A DNA stretch of 12,143 nt from Candidatus Omnitrophota bacterium (GCA_023135855.1 JAGLSH010000015.1:1-12143); one strand, 5' to 3'. Positions 1 to 6,485 are shown, counted from the stretch's first letter. Numbers and translations: made by a program. The notes: generated from the letters alone by a model not told the origin.

Positions 1-2
1 AT

Positions 3-71
3 ATTATTGAAGCATCTTGGCAGGCTTTAGCTGATAGCGTTGAATATAAGCTTCTTAAAGACTTAAAGTAA
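3..71 (+). CDS. cimA: C-terminal end of a citramalate synthase / 2-isopropylmalate synthase-like gene (5' truncated)
   Basis: The reading frame starting at base 3 is open to a TAA at 69-71 and gives 22 residues, beginning IIEASWQALADSVEYKLL. The pattern of an I-I-E-A-S-W-x-A-L core followed by D-S-x-E-Y-K-L is what I recall at the extreme C terminus of the CimA-type alpha-isopropylmalate synthase family, within its regulatory dimerisation domain. CimA condenses pyruvate and acetyl-CoA to citramalate, feeding 2-ketobutyrate to isoleucine synthesis. A gene of that role directly before ilvBNC and leuA would fit the context. Only the tail is present, so start, length and catalytic residues cannot be judged. 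It could also be a second leuA paralogue. Confidence 0.6.
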   Translation: MIEASWQALADSVEYKLLKDLK

Positions 72-89
72 AGAGGTAAACCCCTTTTT
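70..89 (+). terminator. Weak intrinsic-terminator-like hairpin after the cimA-like gene
   Basis: Bases 70-76 (AAAGAGG) face 81-87 (CCCCTTT) across a TAAA loop. Six of seven positions pair, with one A-C mismatch, and a T tract runs to 89. The stem overlaps the stop codon of the upstream gene. It is short and imperfect, so it may only partly stop transcription, but a fresh promoter lies 50 bases downstream, which supports a transcription unit boundary here. Confidence 0.45.
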
Positions 90-136
90 ATTCTTAAAAT
101 ACAAAGATAACAAAAGAAGAAGAATTAATTTCATTG

Positions 137-164
137 TTGTTTTTTCCGAAGGCAATGATATAAT
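137..164 (+). promoter_or_regulatory. Sigma-70-type promoter for the ilvBNC-leuA unit
   Basis: The -35 candidate TTGTTT is at 137-142 and a perfect -10 TATAAT at 159-164, with a 16-base spacer. The bases TGA directly before the -10 make an extended -10 (TGn). Transcription would start near 171, leaving a leader of about 135 nt before ilvB. AT-rich sequence makes chance -10 boxes common, but a perfect hexamer with TGn and a fair -35 at good spacing is better than background. Confidence 0.6.
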
Positions 165-172
165 CTAGATTA
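161..172. promoter_or_regulatory. Perfect 12-bp palindrome overlapping the -10 and start site (candidate operator)
   Basis: TAATCTAGATTA at 161-172 equals its own reverse complement. It shares four bases with the -10 hexamer and reaches the expected transcription start. A dimeric repressor bound here would block RNA polymerase. No regulator gene is in the window and no second copy was seen, so the operator role is inference from position alone. Confidence 0.35.
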
Positions 173-178
173 CTATAT

Positions 179-223
179 ATCCAATCTTTGCGAAGCAAAG
201 ATGCCCGAAGGGCAATATTGGAT
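179..223 (+). promoter_or_regulatory. Compact three-way-junction structure in the ilvB leader
   Basis: An outer 7-bp stem (ATCCAAT 179-185 with ATTGGAT 217-223) encloses two perfect hairpins. CTTTGC 186-191 pairs with GCAAAG 195-200, and TGCCC 202-206 pairs with GGGCA 210-214. Both hairpins have a GAA triloop closed by C-G. Only 0, 1 and 2 unpaired bases separate the helices. It lies just after the expected transcription start, so it would form in the leader RNA. The C-GAA-G loops are also very stable as single-stranded DNA. It may be a cis-acting RNA element, or a dispersed palindromic repeat that happens to lie here. Confidence 0.55.
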
Positions 224-232
224 CCAGCGTAA

Positions 233-297
233 GTAATAGTTTGGAAGTAGATGGTTTGTTGAAAACATAAAGTAGTAAAAGCAGGATAAACTATTGT
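233..297 (+). promoter_or_regulatory. Long-range inverted repeat in the ilvB leader ending near the start codon
   Basis: AATAGTTT at 235-242 is the exact reverse complement of AAACTATT at 288-295. G-T wobbles can extend the stem to about 11 pairs (233-243 with 287-297). The 3' arm ends 9 bases before the ilvB ATG and sits right after the only AGGA in the leader (283-286). Pairing could influence ribosome access. I see no T-box core, no leader peptide rich in Ile/Leu/Val codons, and no following T tract. Confidence 0.35.
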
Positions 298-306
298 AGA
301 TAAACG

Positions 307-1983
307 ATGAAAGGTGCTAAAATACTGATAGAAAGTTTAATTCGTGAAGGGGTAGAGGTAATCTTTGGTTACCCTGGTGGTACGGTTATACCTATTTTTG
401 ATTGTTTGTATGATGCCCCAATAAAATTTATCTTAACTCGTCACGAACAGGCAGCTGCTCATGCTGCTGATGGCTATGCTCGTTCTACTGGCAAAGTTGG
501 AGTTTGTTTGTCTACTTCTGGGCCAGGAGCTACTAATTTAATTACTGGTATTGCTACCGCTCATATGGATTCTGTACCAATGATAGCAATAACTGGTCAG
601 GTAAAAACATCTTTAATCGGGAATGATGCTTTCCAAGAAGCAGATGTTACTGGAGTGACTCGTTCTATTTCAAAGTATAATTACTTAGTAAAGGATGTTA
701 AAGCTCTTGCTTATACCATTAAGGAAGCTTTTTATTTAGCTAGCACTGGAAGACCAGGACCAGTAGTTATAGATTTGCCGGTTGATATACAAATTCAAGA
801 TGCAGATTTTAACTATCCTGAAAAAATAGAAATGAGAAGTTATGACCCTACTTATTATGGTCATCCTGGACAGATAAAGAAAGCTTTAAAATTAATTTAT
901 GAGTCTAAGAAACCGGTAGTTATTGCTGGTGGAGGAATTATAATATCAGAAGCTCACAATGAACTTTTAAAGTTTGCTGAAAAAACTAAAATTCCTGTTT
1001 CGGCTACTCTTATGGGTTTAGGAGGATTTCCATCTACAAATGATTTATTTTTAGGTATGCCGGGAATGCATGGGACTGTCTATGCTAATATGGCTATCAC
1101 CGAAAGTGATCTTTTAATCTCAGTTGGGTCACGCTTTGATGATAGAGTTACTGGTAGGCTTGATGCTTTTGCTCCTGAGGCAAAGATAATTCATGTAGAC
1201 ATTGATCCAACTTCAATAAGTAAGAATATAAAAGTAGATATTCCTATCGTAGGAGATGCTAAAAATGTTTTAGGACAGCTTACTGAGGAAATTGATGAAT
1301 CTAAGCTTTCAGATTTAGGCAAGTGGCATAAAAAAATAGATGGCTGGAAGAAGAAATCTCCGCTTGCTTATGATAAACATGGTAGCAATAAAATAAAACC
1401 TCAACATGTTATTGAAGAGATTTGCAAACAGACTGAAGGCAAAGCTATTATTGTTACTGAAGTAGGGCAAAATCAAATGTGGGCGTCACAATTTTATAAG
1501 TATGACTATCCGCGTCAATTTTTATCTAGTGGAGGTCTAGGAACTATGGGTTATGGTTTTCCAGCAGCAATTGGTGCAAAAATCGCTAATCCTGAAAAGG
1601 AAGTTATTGTTATAGCTGGAGATGGATCAATACAAATGAATATTCAGGAATTAGCTACTCTGAGTACTTATAACTTAAATGTAAAGATAATTATTTTAAA
1701 TAATGGTTATTTAGGGATGGTACGGCAGTGGCAGGAACTTTTTTATGATCGACGCTATGCTGGCACCACTTTAAAGAATCCTGATTTTGTTAAAGTTGCA
1801 GAAGGATATGGAATTGACGGTATTAGAGTTGAGAAGATTAGTGATGTAGAGAGTTCAGTTAAAAAAATTCTTTTGGCAAAGAAATCGATAGTAGCTGATT
1901 TTCGAATTGAGCCTGAGGAGAATGTATTTCCAATGGTACCGGCAGGAGAGGCAATCAATAGAATGATAGGTGGAATGGCATAG
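307..1983 (+). CDS. ilvB: Acetohydroxyacid synthase large (catalytic) subunit
   Basis: This ThDP-dependent enzyme condenses two pyruvates to 2-acetolactate, or pyruvate with 2-ketobutyrate to 2-aceto-2-hydroxybutyrate, the first common step of Val/Leu/Ile synthesis. The 558 residues are full length for the family. The N-terminal Pyr domain carries the catalytic glutamate at E47 (RHEQ) followed by AAHAADGYAR. The central FAD-type domain spans roughly residues 190-330. The C-terminal PP domain has the ThDP/Mg motif GDGS at 438-441 with the paired asparagines N465-N466, then VRQWQELFY with the conserved Trp. An in-frame TAA at 301-303 fixes ATG 307 as the first possible start. There is no convincing Shine-Dalgarno: the nearest AGGA is 20 bases upstream. 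It is followed by the small subunit gene, so the holoenzyme is presumably feedback regulated by valine. Confidence 0.96.
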   Translation: MKGAKILIESLIREGVEVIFGYPGGTVIPIFDCLYDAPIKFILTRHEQAAAHAADGYARSTGKVGVCLSTSGPGATNLITGIATAHMDSVPMIAITGQVKTSLIGNDAFQEADVTGVTRSISKYNYLVKDVKALAYTIKEAFYLASTGRPGPVVIDLPVDIQIQDADFNYPEKIEMRSYDPTYYGHPGQIKKALKLIYESKKPVVIAGGGIIISEAHNELLKFAEKTKIPVSATLMGLGGFPSTNDLFLGMPGMHGTVYANMAITESDLLISVGSRFDDRVTGRLDAFAPEAKIIHVDIDPTSISKNIKVDIPIVGDAKNVLGQLTEEIDESKLSDLGKWHKKIDGWKKKSPLAYDKHGSNKIKPQHVIEEICKQTEGKAIIVTEVGQNQMWASQFYKYDYPRQFLSSGGLGTMGYGFPAAIGAKIANPEKEVIVIAGDGSIQMNIQELATLSTYNLNVKIIILNNGYLGMVRQWQELFYDRRYAGTTLKNPDFVKVAEGYGIDGIRVEKISDVESSVKKILLAKKSIVADFRIEPEENVFPMVPAGEAINRMIGGMA

Positions 1984-1986
1984 GAT

Positions 1987-2049
1987 AGTTTTAAGTTTTA
2001 AGTTATAAGTTTTAAATTATCAATTATCAATTATAAATTATAAATTTTA
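1987..2049 (+). repeat. Nine tandem AT-rich heptamers filling the ilvB-ilvN spacer
   Basis: From 1987 to 2049 the sequence divides without a gap into nine 7-base units: AGTTTTA, AGTTTTA, AGTTATA, AGTTTTA, AATTATC, AATTATC, AATTATA, AATTATA, AATTTTA. The consensus is A-(A/G)-T-T-(A/T)-T-(A/C). The array starts three bases after the ilvB stop and its last base is the A of the ilvN start codon, so it makes up nearly the whole spacer. It resembles the heptanucleotide short tandem repeats (STRR) known from cyanobacterial spacers in form, not in sequence. It contains no Shine-Dalgarno for ilvN. Confidence 0.8.
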
Positions 2050-2522
2050 TGAGACATACTATACAAGCTTTAGTTGAAAATAGATTTGGAGTCCTAGCAC
2101 GAGTTGCTTCTTTGTTTAGTGCTCGAGGATATAACATTGAATCTTTAGCAGTTGGTGAAACTCATGATCCTACAGTTTCTTGTATGACTATTGTAGTAAA
2201 TGCTGAGGATGAAAGAATACTAGAGCAAATAAAGAAACAGCTGAATAAGCTTATTGATGTGATCATTGTAATTGATTTTACTCGTCGGGAATATGTTGAT
2301 AGAGATTTAATTTTAACTAAGATATTAAATAATGATAGAAATAAAAAAGCTATAGAAGGATTAGTTAAAAAATTTCCAATAAAAATTATTGAAGAAACTA
2401 AAGAAGATTTTCTTTTAGAAATTTGTTCTGATCGTCATCAAGAAGATGAAATTCTAAAACAACTAAAGAGTCTAGGAATAAAAGAATTAGTAAGAACTGG
2501 AAGAATTGCAATAGGTAAGTAA
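2049..2522 (+). CDS. ilvN: Acetohydroxyacid synthase small (regulatory) subunit
   Basis: The 157 residues have the typical bacterial IlvN/IlvH length. Residues 1-75 form an ACT domain with the family signature VENRFGVLARVASLF (9-23) followed by RGYNIESLAVG, the region that binds the feedback inhibitor valine in characterised enzymes. Residues 80-157 form the C-terminal ALS_ss_C domain ending in GIKELVRTGRIAIGK, a close match to the family ending. The middle of that C domain is somewhat divergent. The subunit activates IlvB and confers valine sensitivity. No Shine-Dalgarno precedes the ATG; the upstream sequence is the heptad array. Translation may rely on the AU-rich unstructured leader or on coupling to ilvB, 65 bases upstream. 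Confidence 0.95.
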   Translation: MRHTIQALVENRFGVLARVASLFSARGYNIESLAVGETHDPTVSCMTIVVNAEDERILEQIKKQLNKLIDVIIVIDFTRREYVDRDLILTKILNNDRNKKAIEGLVKKFPIKIIEETKEDFLLEICSDRHQEDEILKQLKSLGIKELVRTGRIAIGK

Positions 2523-2529
2523 GTAAAAA

Positions 2530-2620
2530 ATAATTTATAATTTATAATTGATAACTAAGGTTTTTTAATTGTTTTTAATTATTATTTATCAATTATTGTT
2601 TTCAATTATCATTTATCAAT
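2530..2620 (-). repeat. AT-rich heptad repeats after ilvN, first block inverted relative to the ilvB-ilvN array
   Basis: Four units, ATAATTT, ATAATTT, ATAATTG and ATAACTA, run from 2530 to 2557. Read on the minus strand they are the same heptamer family as the array before ilvN. Bases 2532-2554 are the exact reverse complement of 2024-2046, a 23-bp inverted repeat bracketing ilvN. The rest of the spacer is degenerate, with plus-orientation pieces such as ATTTATCAAT at 2584-2593 and again at 2611-2620. No gene is present. I see no clear terminator or promoter, although such low-complexity sequence could hide a weak one. Confidence 0.7.
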
Positions 2621-2640
2621 CGTAAGAAGGGAGGATTAAA

Positions 2641-3630
2641 ATGGCTAAGATGTATTACGACAAAGACGCTGATTTAGAGATAATTAAAAATCTTAAGGTA
2701 GCTATTATCGGTTATGGAATTCAGGGAAGAGGGCAAGCCTTGAATTTAAGAGATAGTGGAGTTGAAGTTTTAGTTAGCGAATTAGAGGGTACACCAAACT
2801 ATGAGCAAGCTAAGAAAGATGGTTTTAGTGTTCTCTCGGCAGAAGATGCTGCTAACCAAGCTGACATTATACAGATATTAACTCAGGATCACGTTCAGGG
2901 CATGGTTTATAAAAAAGCAATAGAGGCTAATCTTAAGGAAGGAAATGCTCTTGTATTTTCTCATGGATTCAATATGCATTTTAAGCAGATAGTGCCGCCA
3001 GCTAATGTGGATGTTTTTATGGTCGCACCTAAAGGCCCTGGAGCTTTGGTTAGAGAGCAATATGAGTTAGGCAGAGGTGTTCCCTGTCTTATCGCAGTAT
3101 TCCAGGATTATAGCGGTAAAGCTAAAGATAGAGCCTTAGCTTATGCTAAAGCAATAGGCGGAACAAGAGCTGGAGTTATTGAAACTACCTTCAAAGAAGA
3201 GACTGAAACTGATCTTTTTGGTGAGCAAGCAGTGCTTTGTGGTGGTACTTCAGAGTTAATAAAAGCTGGATTTGATACTTTAGTCGAAGCTGGATATCAG
3301 CCAGAAATTGCTTATTTTGAATGCTTACATGAGCTTAAGCTGATTACGGATCTTATTTATAAGAACGGTATTTCTGGTATGAGGAAGAGAGTTTCTGATA
3401 CTGCTGAGTATGGAGATATAACCAGAGGTAAAAGAATTATCAATAAACAGACCAGAGAAGAAATGAAAAAAATTCTTGGTGAAATCCAGTCAGGTTCTTT
3501 TGCTGATGAATGGATAAAAGAGAACCAAGAAGGTAGACCAAACTATAACAGAATAACTGAAGAAGAGAAAGATCATTCAATTGAGAAAATAGGAAAAGAG
3601 CTTCGAGGCATGATGCCTTGGATGGAGTAG
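2641..3630 (+). CDS. ilvC: Ketol-acid reductoisomerase, class I, possibly NADH-preferring
   Basis: It isomerises and reduces acetolactate or acetohydroxybutyrate to the dihydroxy acids of Val/Leu/Ile synthesis. The 329 residues match the short class I form. The N-terminal Rossmann domain (about 1-180) has GYGIQG at 24-29, where GYGSQG is usual. The knotted C-terminal domain keeps the catalytic set: H108, Mg ligands D191, E195, E227 and E231, and S252 (VSDTAEYGD). The cofactor loop after the second strand reads SELEGTPN (46-53). The usual phosphate-binding Arg is Leu48, the Lys/Ser positions are Pro52 and Asn53, and E47 and E49 are acidic. This suggests NADH rather than NADPH. A strong Shine-Dalgarno GGGAGG (2629-2634) lies 6 bases before the ATG, in contrast with ilvB and ilvN. 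Confidence 0.95.
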   Translation: MAKMYYDKDADLEIIKNLKVAIIGYGIQGRGQALNLRDSGVEVLVSELEGTPNYEQAKKDGFSVLSAEDAANQADIIQILTQDHVQGMVYKKAIEANLKEGNALVFSHGFNMHFKQIVPPANVDVFMVAPKGPGALVREQYELGRGVPCLIAVFQDYSGKAKDRALAYAKAIGGTRAGVIETTFKEETETDLFGEQAVLCGGTSELIKAGFDTLVEAGYQPEIAYFECLHELKLITDLIYKNGISGMRKRVSDTAEYGDITRGKRIINKQTREEMKKILGEIQSGSFADEWIKENQEGRPNYNRITEEEKDHSIEKIGKELRGMMPWME

Positions 3631-3643
3631 CTAAAGGCAGGTA

Positions 3644-5167
3644 ATGAAAAAGAAGGGGAAAAAGGCAAAAGAAAAAATTATTGTCTTTGACACTACCTTA
3701 AGAGATGGGGAGCAAGCCCCAGGAGCGTCTTTAACTTCTGAACAAAAATTAGAAATAGCATATCAGTTAGAAAAGTTAGGCGTAGACGTAATTGAAGCAG
3801 GGTTTCCTATTGCTAGCCCAGATGATTTTAAAGCTGTAGATCTTATTTCTCGGAAAATAAAAAAGAGTTCTATATGCGGTTTAGCAAGATGTCTAACTAA
3901 AGATATAGAAGCTGCTAGTGAATCATTAAAAAGAGCCAAACATTCTCGGATTCATATTTTTTTAGCTACTTCCAAAATCCATCTTAAATATAAATTTAAA
4001 AAAGCCGAAGATGAAATCTTAAACTTGGCCAAGAAAGCTACTAAGTTTGCTCGTAATTTATGCCCTGATGTTGAGTTCTCACCAGAAGATGCCACACGTT
4101 CCCAAAAAGACTTTCTTTATCGAGTAGTTGAGACGGTGATAAAAGAAGGAGCAAGAACAATAAATATTCCTGATACAGTAGGATATTCTTATCCTCAAGA
4201 GGTACACTCTTTAATTACCGACATCCGCAATAACGTTCCTAATATTAATAAGGCAACCATAGCTATACATTGCCATGATGATTTAGGTATGGCAGTTGCA
4301 AACTCTTTGTCAGCAGTTTTAGCTGGAGCTCGTCAAGTTCACTGTACAATAAATGGTATTGGCGAGCGTGCAGGCAATGCTTCGCTGGAAGAGATAGTAA
4401 TGGCTTTAAATACTCGCAAGGATGCTTTTAAGAATCTTAAGATGGGGATAGAGACTAAGGAGATTGCTCGTACTTCTCGTTTAGTTAGCAGTCTTACTGG
4501 ATTTATTATTCCTCCTAATAAAGCTATTGTTGGAAAGAATGCTTTTGCTCATGAATCGGGGATTCACCAAGATGCTATTTTAAAGAAACGAAGTACTTAT
4601 GAGATAATGAATCCTAAAGATGTAGGAATAGATAAGAGCCAAATAGTTTTAGGTAAACATTCTGGTCGGCATGCTTTGGCTAAGAGGCTGGAGAAAGTCG
4701 GTTTTAAATTTTCAAAGGAAAGAATAGCTATAATTTTTAAGCAATTTAAAGTATTAGCTGATAAGAAAAAAGAAATTTTTGATGATGACTTGATTGCTTT
4801 AGCAGAAGAACAGACAAAACCAAAAGTTAAAATTTACGATTTAATTTCAACTAAGGCAATTACTGAGACTGGTGTTGAGCCTTATGCCGAAGTTAAAATT
4901 AAGCATAAAGGTAGAATTCGTAAAGCTGAATCTACAGGGGACGGACCGGTAGATGCTTGCTATAAGGCTATTGATAAGATTACCGGAGTAAAAACAAAGC
5001 TTCTTAACTATAAGCTTGATGCAATTACTATCGGAAAAGATGCTCAAGGTAGAGTAAAAGTAGAGATTATTGCTAAGGGTAAAATTGTTAGCGGCCGAGG
5101 ATCAAGTACAGATATTTTAGAATCTTCAGTAAAAGCTTATCTTGATGCTCTAAATAGGGTTGGATGA
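3644..5167 (+). CDS. leuA: 2-isopropylmalate synthase
   Basis: This is the first committed enzyme of leucine synthesis, condensing acetyl-CoA with 2-ketoisovalerate. The 507 residues fit the short bacterial LeuA form. A lysine-rich start (MKKKGKKAKEK) leads into the TIM-barrel signature FDTTLRDGEQAPG, with metal ligand D16 and R20 and E23. The HxH metal motif is at H209/H211 (IHCHDDLGMAVANS), and GIGERAGNASLEE follows. The linker region has HESGIHQDAILK and LGKHSGRHAL. The C-terminal LeuA dimer domain (about 385-507), the leucine feedback site, ends with RGSSTDILESSVKAYLDALN. It starts 13 bases after the ilvC stop behind a weak AAAGGCAGG, and its TGA overlaps the next ATG by 4 bases, so it is probably co-transcribed with both neighbours. 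The upstream fragment at 3-71 appears to be a second member of this superfamily. Confidence 0.94.
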   Translation: MKKKGKKAKEKIIVFDTTLRDGEQAPGASLTSEQKLEIAYQLEKLGVDVIEAGFPIASPDDFKAVDLISRKIKKSSICGLARCLTKDIEAASESLKRAKHSRIHIFLATSKIHLKYKFKKAEDEILNLAKKATKFARNLCPDVEFSPEDATRSQKDFLYRVVETVIKEGARTINIPDTVGYSYPQEVHSLITDIRNNVPNINKATIAIHCHDDLGMAVANSLSAVLAGARQVHCTINGIGERAGNASLEEIVMALNTRKDAFKNLKMGIETKEIARTSRLVSSLTGFIIPPNKAIVGKNAFAHESGIHQDAILKKRSTYEIMNPKDVGIDKSQIVLGKHSGRHALAKRLEKVGFKFSKERIAIIFKQFKVLADKKKEIFDDDLIALAEEQTKPKVKIYDLISTKAITETGVEPYAEVKIKHKGRIRKAESTGDGPVDACYKAIDKITGVKTKLLNYKLDAITIGKDAQGRVKVEIIAKGKIVSGRGSSTDILESSVKAYLDALNRVG

Positions 5168-5616
5168 AGTATTTAAAGAATATTATTGGGATTGCTGTAA
5201 TTATTTTATTAGCTTTAGCAGTAATTAATTTCCATAAAATAAAAGAGTTAAATTTTCTAAAATCGAATGCTAATGTTTGGCGTGAATCGGTAAAACAAAA
5301 AATAGGAATTTATAAGCATAATCTTTCCTTTACCTTTGCTCCTGAGAGGAAACGTCCTTTAAGCTTTCTTAGCAGAGAAGCTAAGCTTATTCACTTGGCT
5401 AAGAATGTATTTGGTCAGTTTGATCCTGGTGAATGGACTGAGCTTTGGAATTTAATTTATGATCCGGTTGAAGAAGGACAGGGAGACAATTTGGTAAAGA
5501 GGTATCAAACTCAGGAAGAAATAGAATATTATCTCAAATATACTTACCCTAATCCTTTTTCTTATTTTCAGAAGGAACACTGGAATTATTTTTGGAATAT
5601 TGTTTTTGGAAAATAA
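5164..5616 (+). CDS. Unknown membrane-anchored protein with a duplicated W-x3-WN motif
   Basis: I do not recognise this 150-residue protein. An N-terminal hydrophobic segment (about 6-22, after MKYLK) looks like a signal anchor with no clear cleavage site, so the rest would probably lie outside the inner membrane. A basic stretch (about 40-65) follows. The C-terminal half has two similar motifs, W91-x3-W95-NLIY and W140-x3-W144-NIVF, separated by a segment with EEIEYYLKYTYPNPFSYF. The strict aromatic spacing suggests a small folded repeat, not a low-complexity tail. Its ATG overlaps the leuA stop (ATGA), and its stop lies 2 bases before the likely aroE start, so it is translationally coupled in the operon. 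No function can be assigned from sequence. Confidence 0.8.
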   Translation: MKYLKNIIGIAVIILLALAVINFHKIKELNFLKSNANVWRESVKQKIGIYKHNLSFTFAPERKRPLSFLSREAKLIHLAKNVFGQFDPGEWTELWNLIYDPVEEGQGDNLVKRYQTQEEIEYYLKYTYPNPFSYFQKEHWNYFWNIVFGK

Positions 5617-5618
5617 AT

Positions 5619-6485
5619 ATGGAGCCTTTAAAAATATATGGTTTAGTAGGAAATCCGATAGAGCACTCGTTCTCTCCGGTAATGCACAATGCTGCTTTTA
5701 AAAAATTAAATATTCCTGGTGAGTATCGTTTATTTCAGAAACAACCTGAGGAGTTGGAGAATTTTTTAAGTAATTTAGAAAGTGAAAATATTCATGGATT
5801 AAATGTTACTGTTCCTTATAAAGAAAAAGTGTTGGATTTTGGTTTGATAGAATTAGACGGTTCAGTCATCTATGCAAAAGAAATCCAAGCTGTAAATACA
5901 ATAGTTAGAAAAAACAATGTTTTAAGAGGGTTTAACACTGACGTGGCAGGGTTCTTAAGGCATTTAAATAAGGTGAACTTTGATCCTTTAAGTAAAAGAA
6001 TAGCTATATTAGGTGCTGGAGGGGCTGGAAAAGCTGTAGCTTATGCTGTAGCTAGAAAAGGAGCAAGCCAAATAGCTATTTTTGATATTGATAAAGTTAA
6101 GGCTCAAGGCGTTTCTTCTATGTTAGGAAAATTGTTTCCTAAACTTGAGATATCAACAGTAGATGAAATTCAACAGTTAGATGTGACGAATAAGGATTTA
6201 TTGGTGAATGCAACTCCTATAGGTTTAGCAAAAGATGATCCTTGTTTGGTAGAAGAAGGCATGCTCCATGAAGAGTTGTTTGTTTATGATCTTATTTATA
6301 ATCCTGCTTCAACAAAATTATTGTCTCTTGCTAAAAGTAAGGGGCTATCATGTTCTAATGGTTTAGGTATGCTTGTTTATCAGGGAGCTTTTTCTTTTGT
6401 TTATTTTACTCAAACGTCTGTTCCTTATGTTAAAATAGTACGAGTAATGTGGGAAGCAATAGATGAGGAGTTGAAAAAAAGATGA
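5619..6485 (+). CDS. aroE: Shikimate dehydrogenase, possibly NADH-preferring
   Basis: It reduces 3-dehydroshikimate to shikimate. I chose ATG 5619 (288 residues): the frame extends to an ATG at 5592, but that lies inside the upstream gene, and the conserved family start (IYGLVGNPIEHSFSPVMHN) follows 5619 closely. A GGA at 5608-5610 is suitably spaced. Shikimate-site residues S17 and S19, catalytic K68 (VPYK), N93 (AVNT) and D108 (FNTD) are present. The Rossmann loop is GAGGAG (132-137), and NATPIGL and NGLGMLVYQGAFSF are typical. The usual NRT clamp for the NADP phosphate is replaced by D156-I157-D158, as expected of an NAD-type site. The stop overlaps the next start by 4 bases. Confidence 0.93.
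   Translation: MEPLKIYGLVGNPIEHSFSPVMHNAAFKKLNIPGEYRLFQKQPEELENFLSNLESENIHGLNVTVPYKEKVLDFGLIELDGSVIYAKEIQAVNTIVRKNNVLRGFNTDVAGFLRHLNKVNFDPLSKRIAILGAGGAGKAVAYAVARKGASQIAIFDIDKVKAQGVSSMLGKLFPKLEISTVDEIQQLDVTNKDLLVNATPIGLAKDDPCLVEEGMLHEELFVYDLIYNPASTKLLSLAKSKGLSCSNGLGMLVYQGAFSFVYFTQTSVPYVKIVRVMWEAIDEELKKR

Noticed and set aside
171..306. T-box or leader-peptide attenuator for the ilv operon
   Set aside because: No T-box core motif, no short ORF rich in Ile, Leu or Val codons (the only ATGs give two or three codons), and no terminator hairpin with a T tract before ilvB.
1987..2620. CRISPR array in the repeats around ilvN
   Set aside because: Units are 7 bases with no spacers of regular length and flank a normal gene; this is a tandem low-complexity repeat.
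2558..2628. Separate promoter for ilvC
   Set aside because: TTGTTT-like and TATCAAT-like words occur, but in such low-complexity AT sequence they carry no weight.
5592..5618. Upstream ATG start for aroE
   Set aside because: The nine extra residues overlap the C-terminal codons of the preceding gene and do not match the family N terminus.
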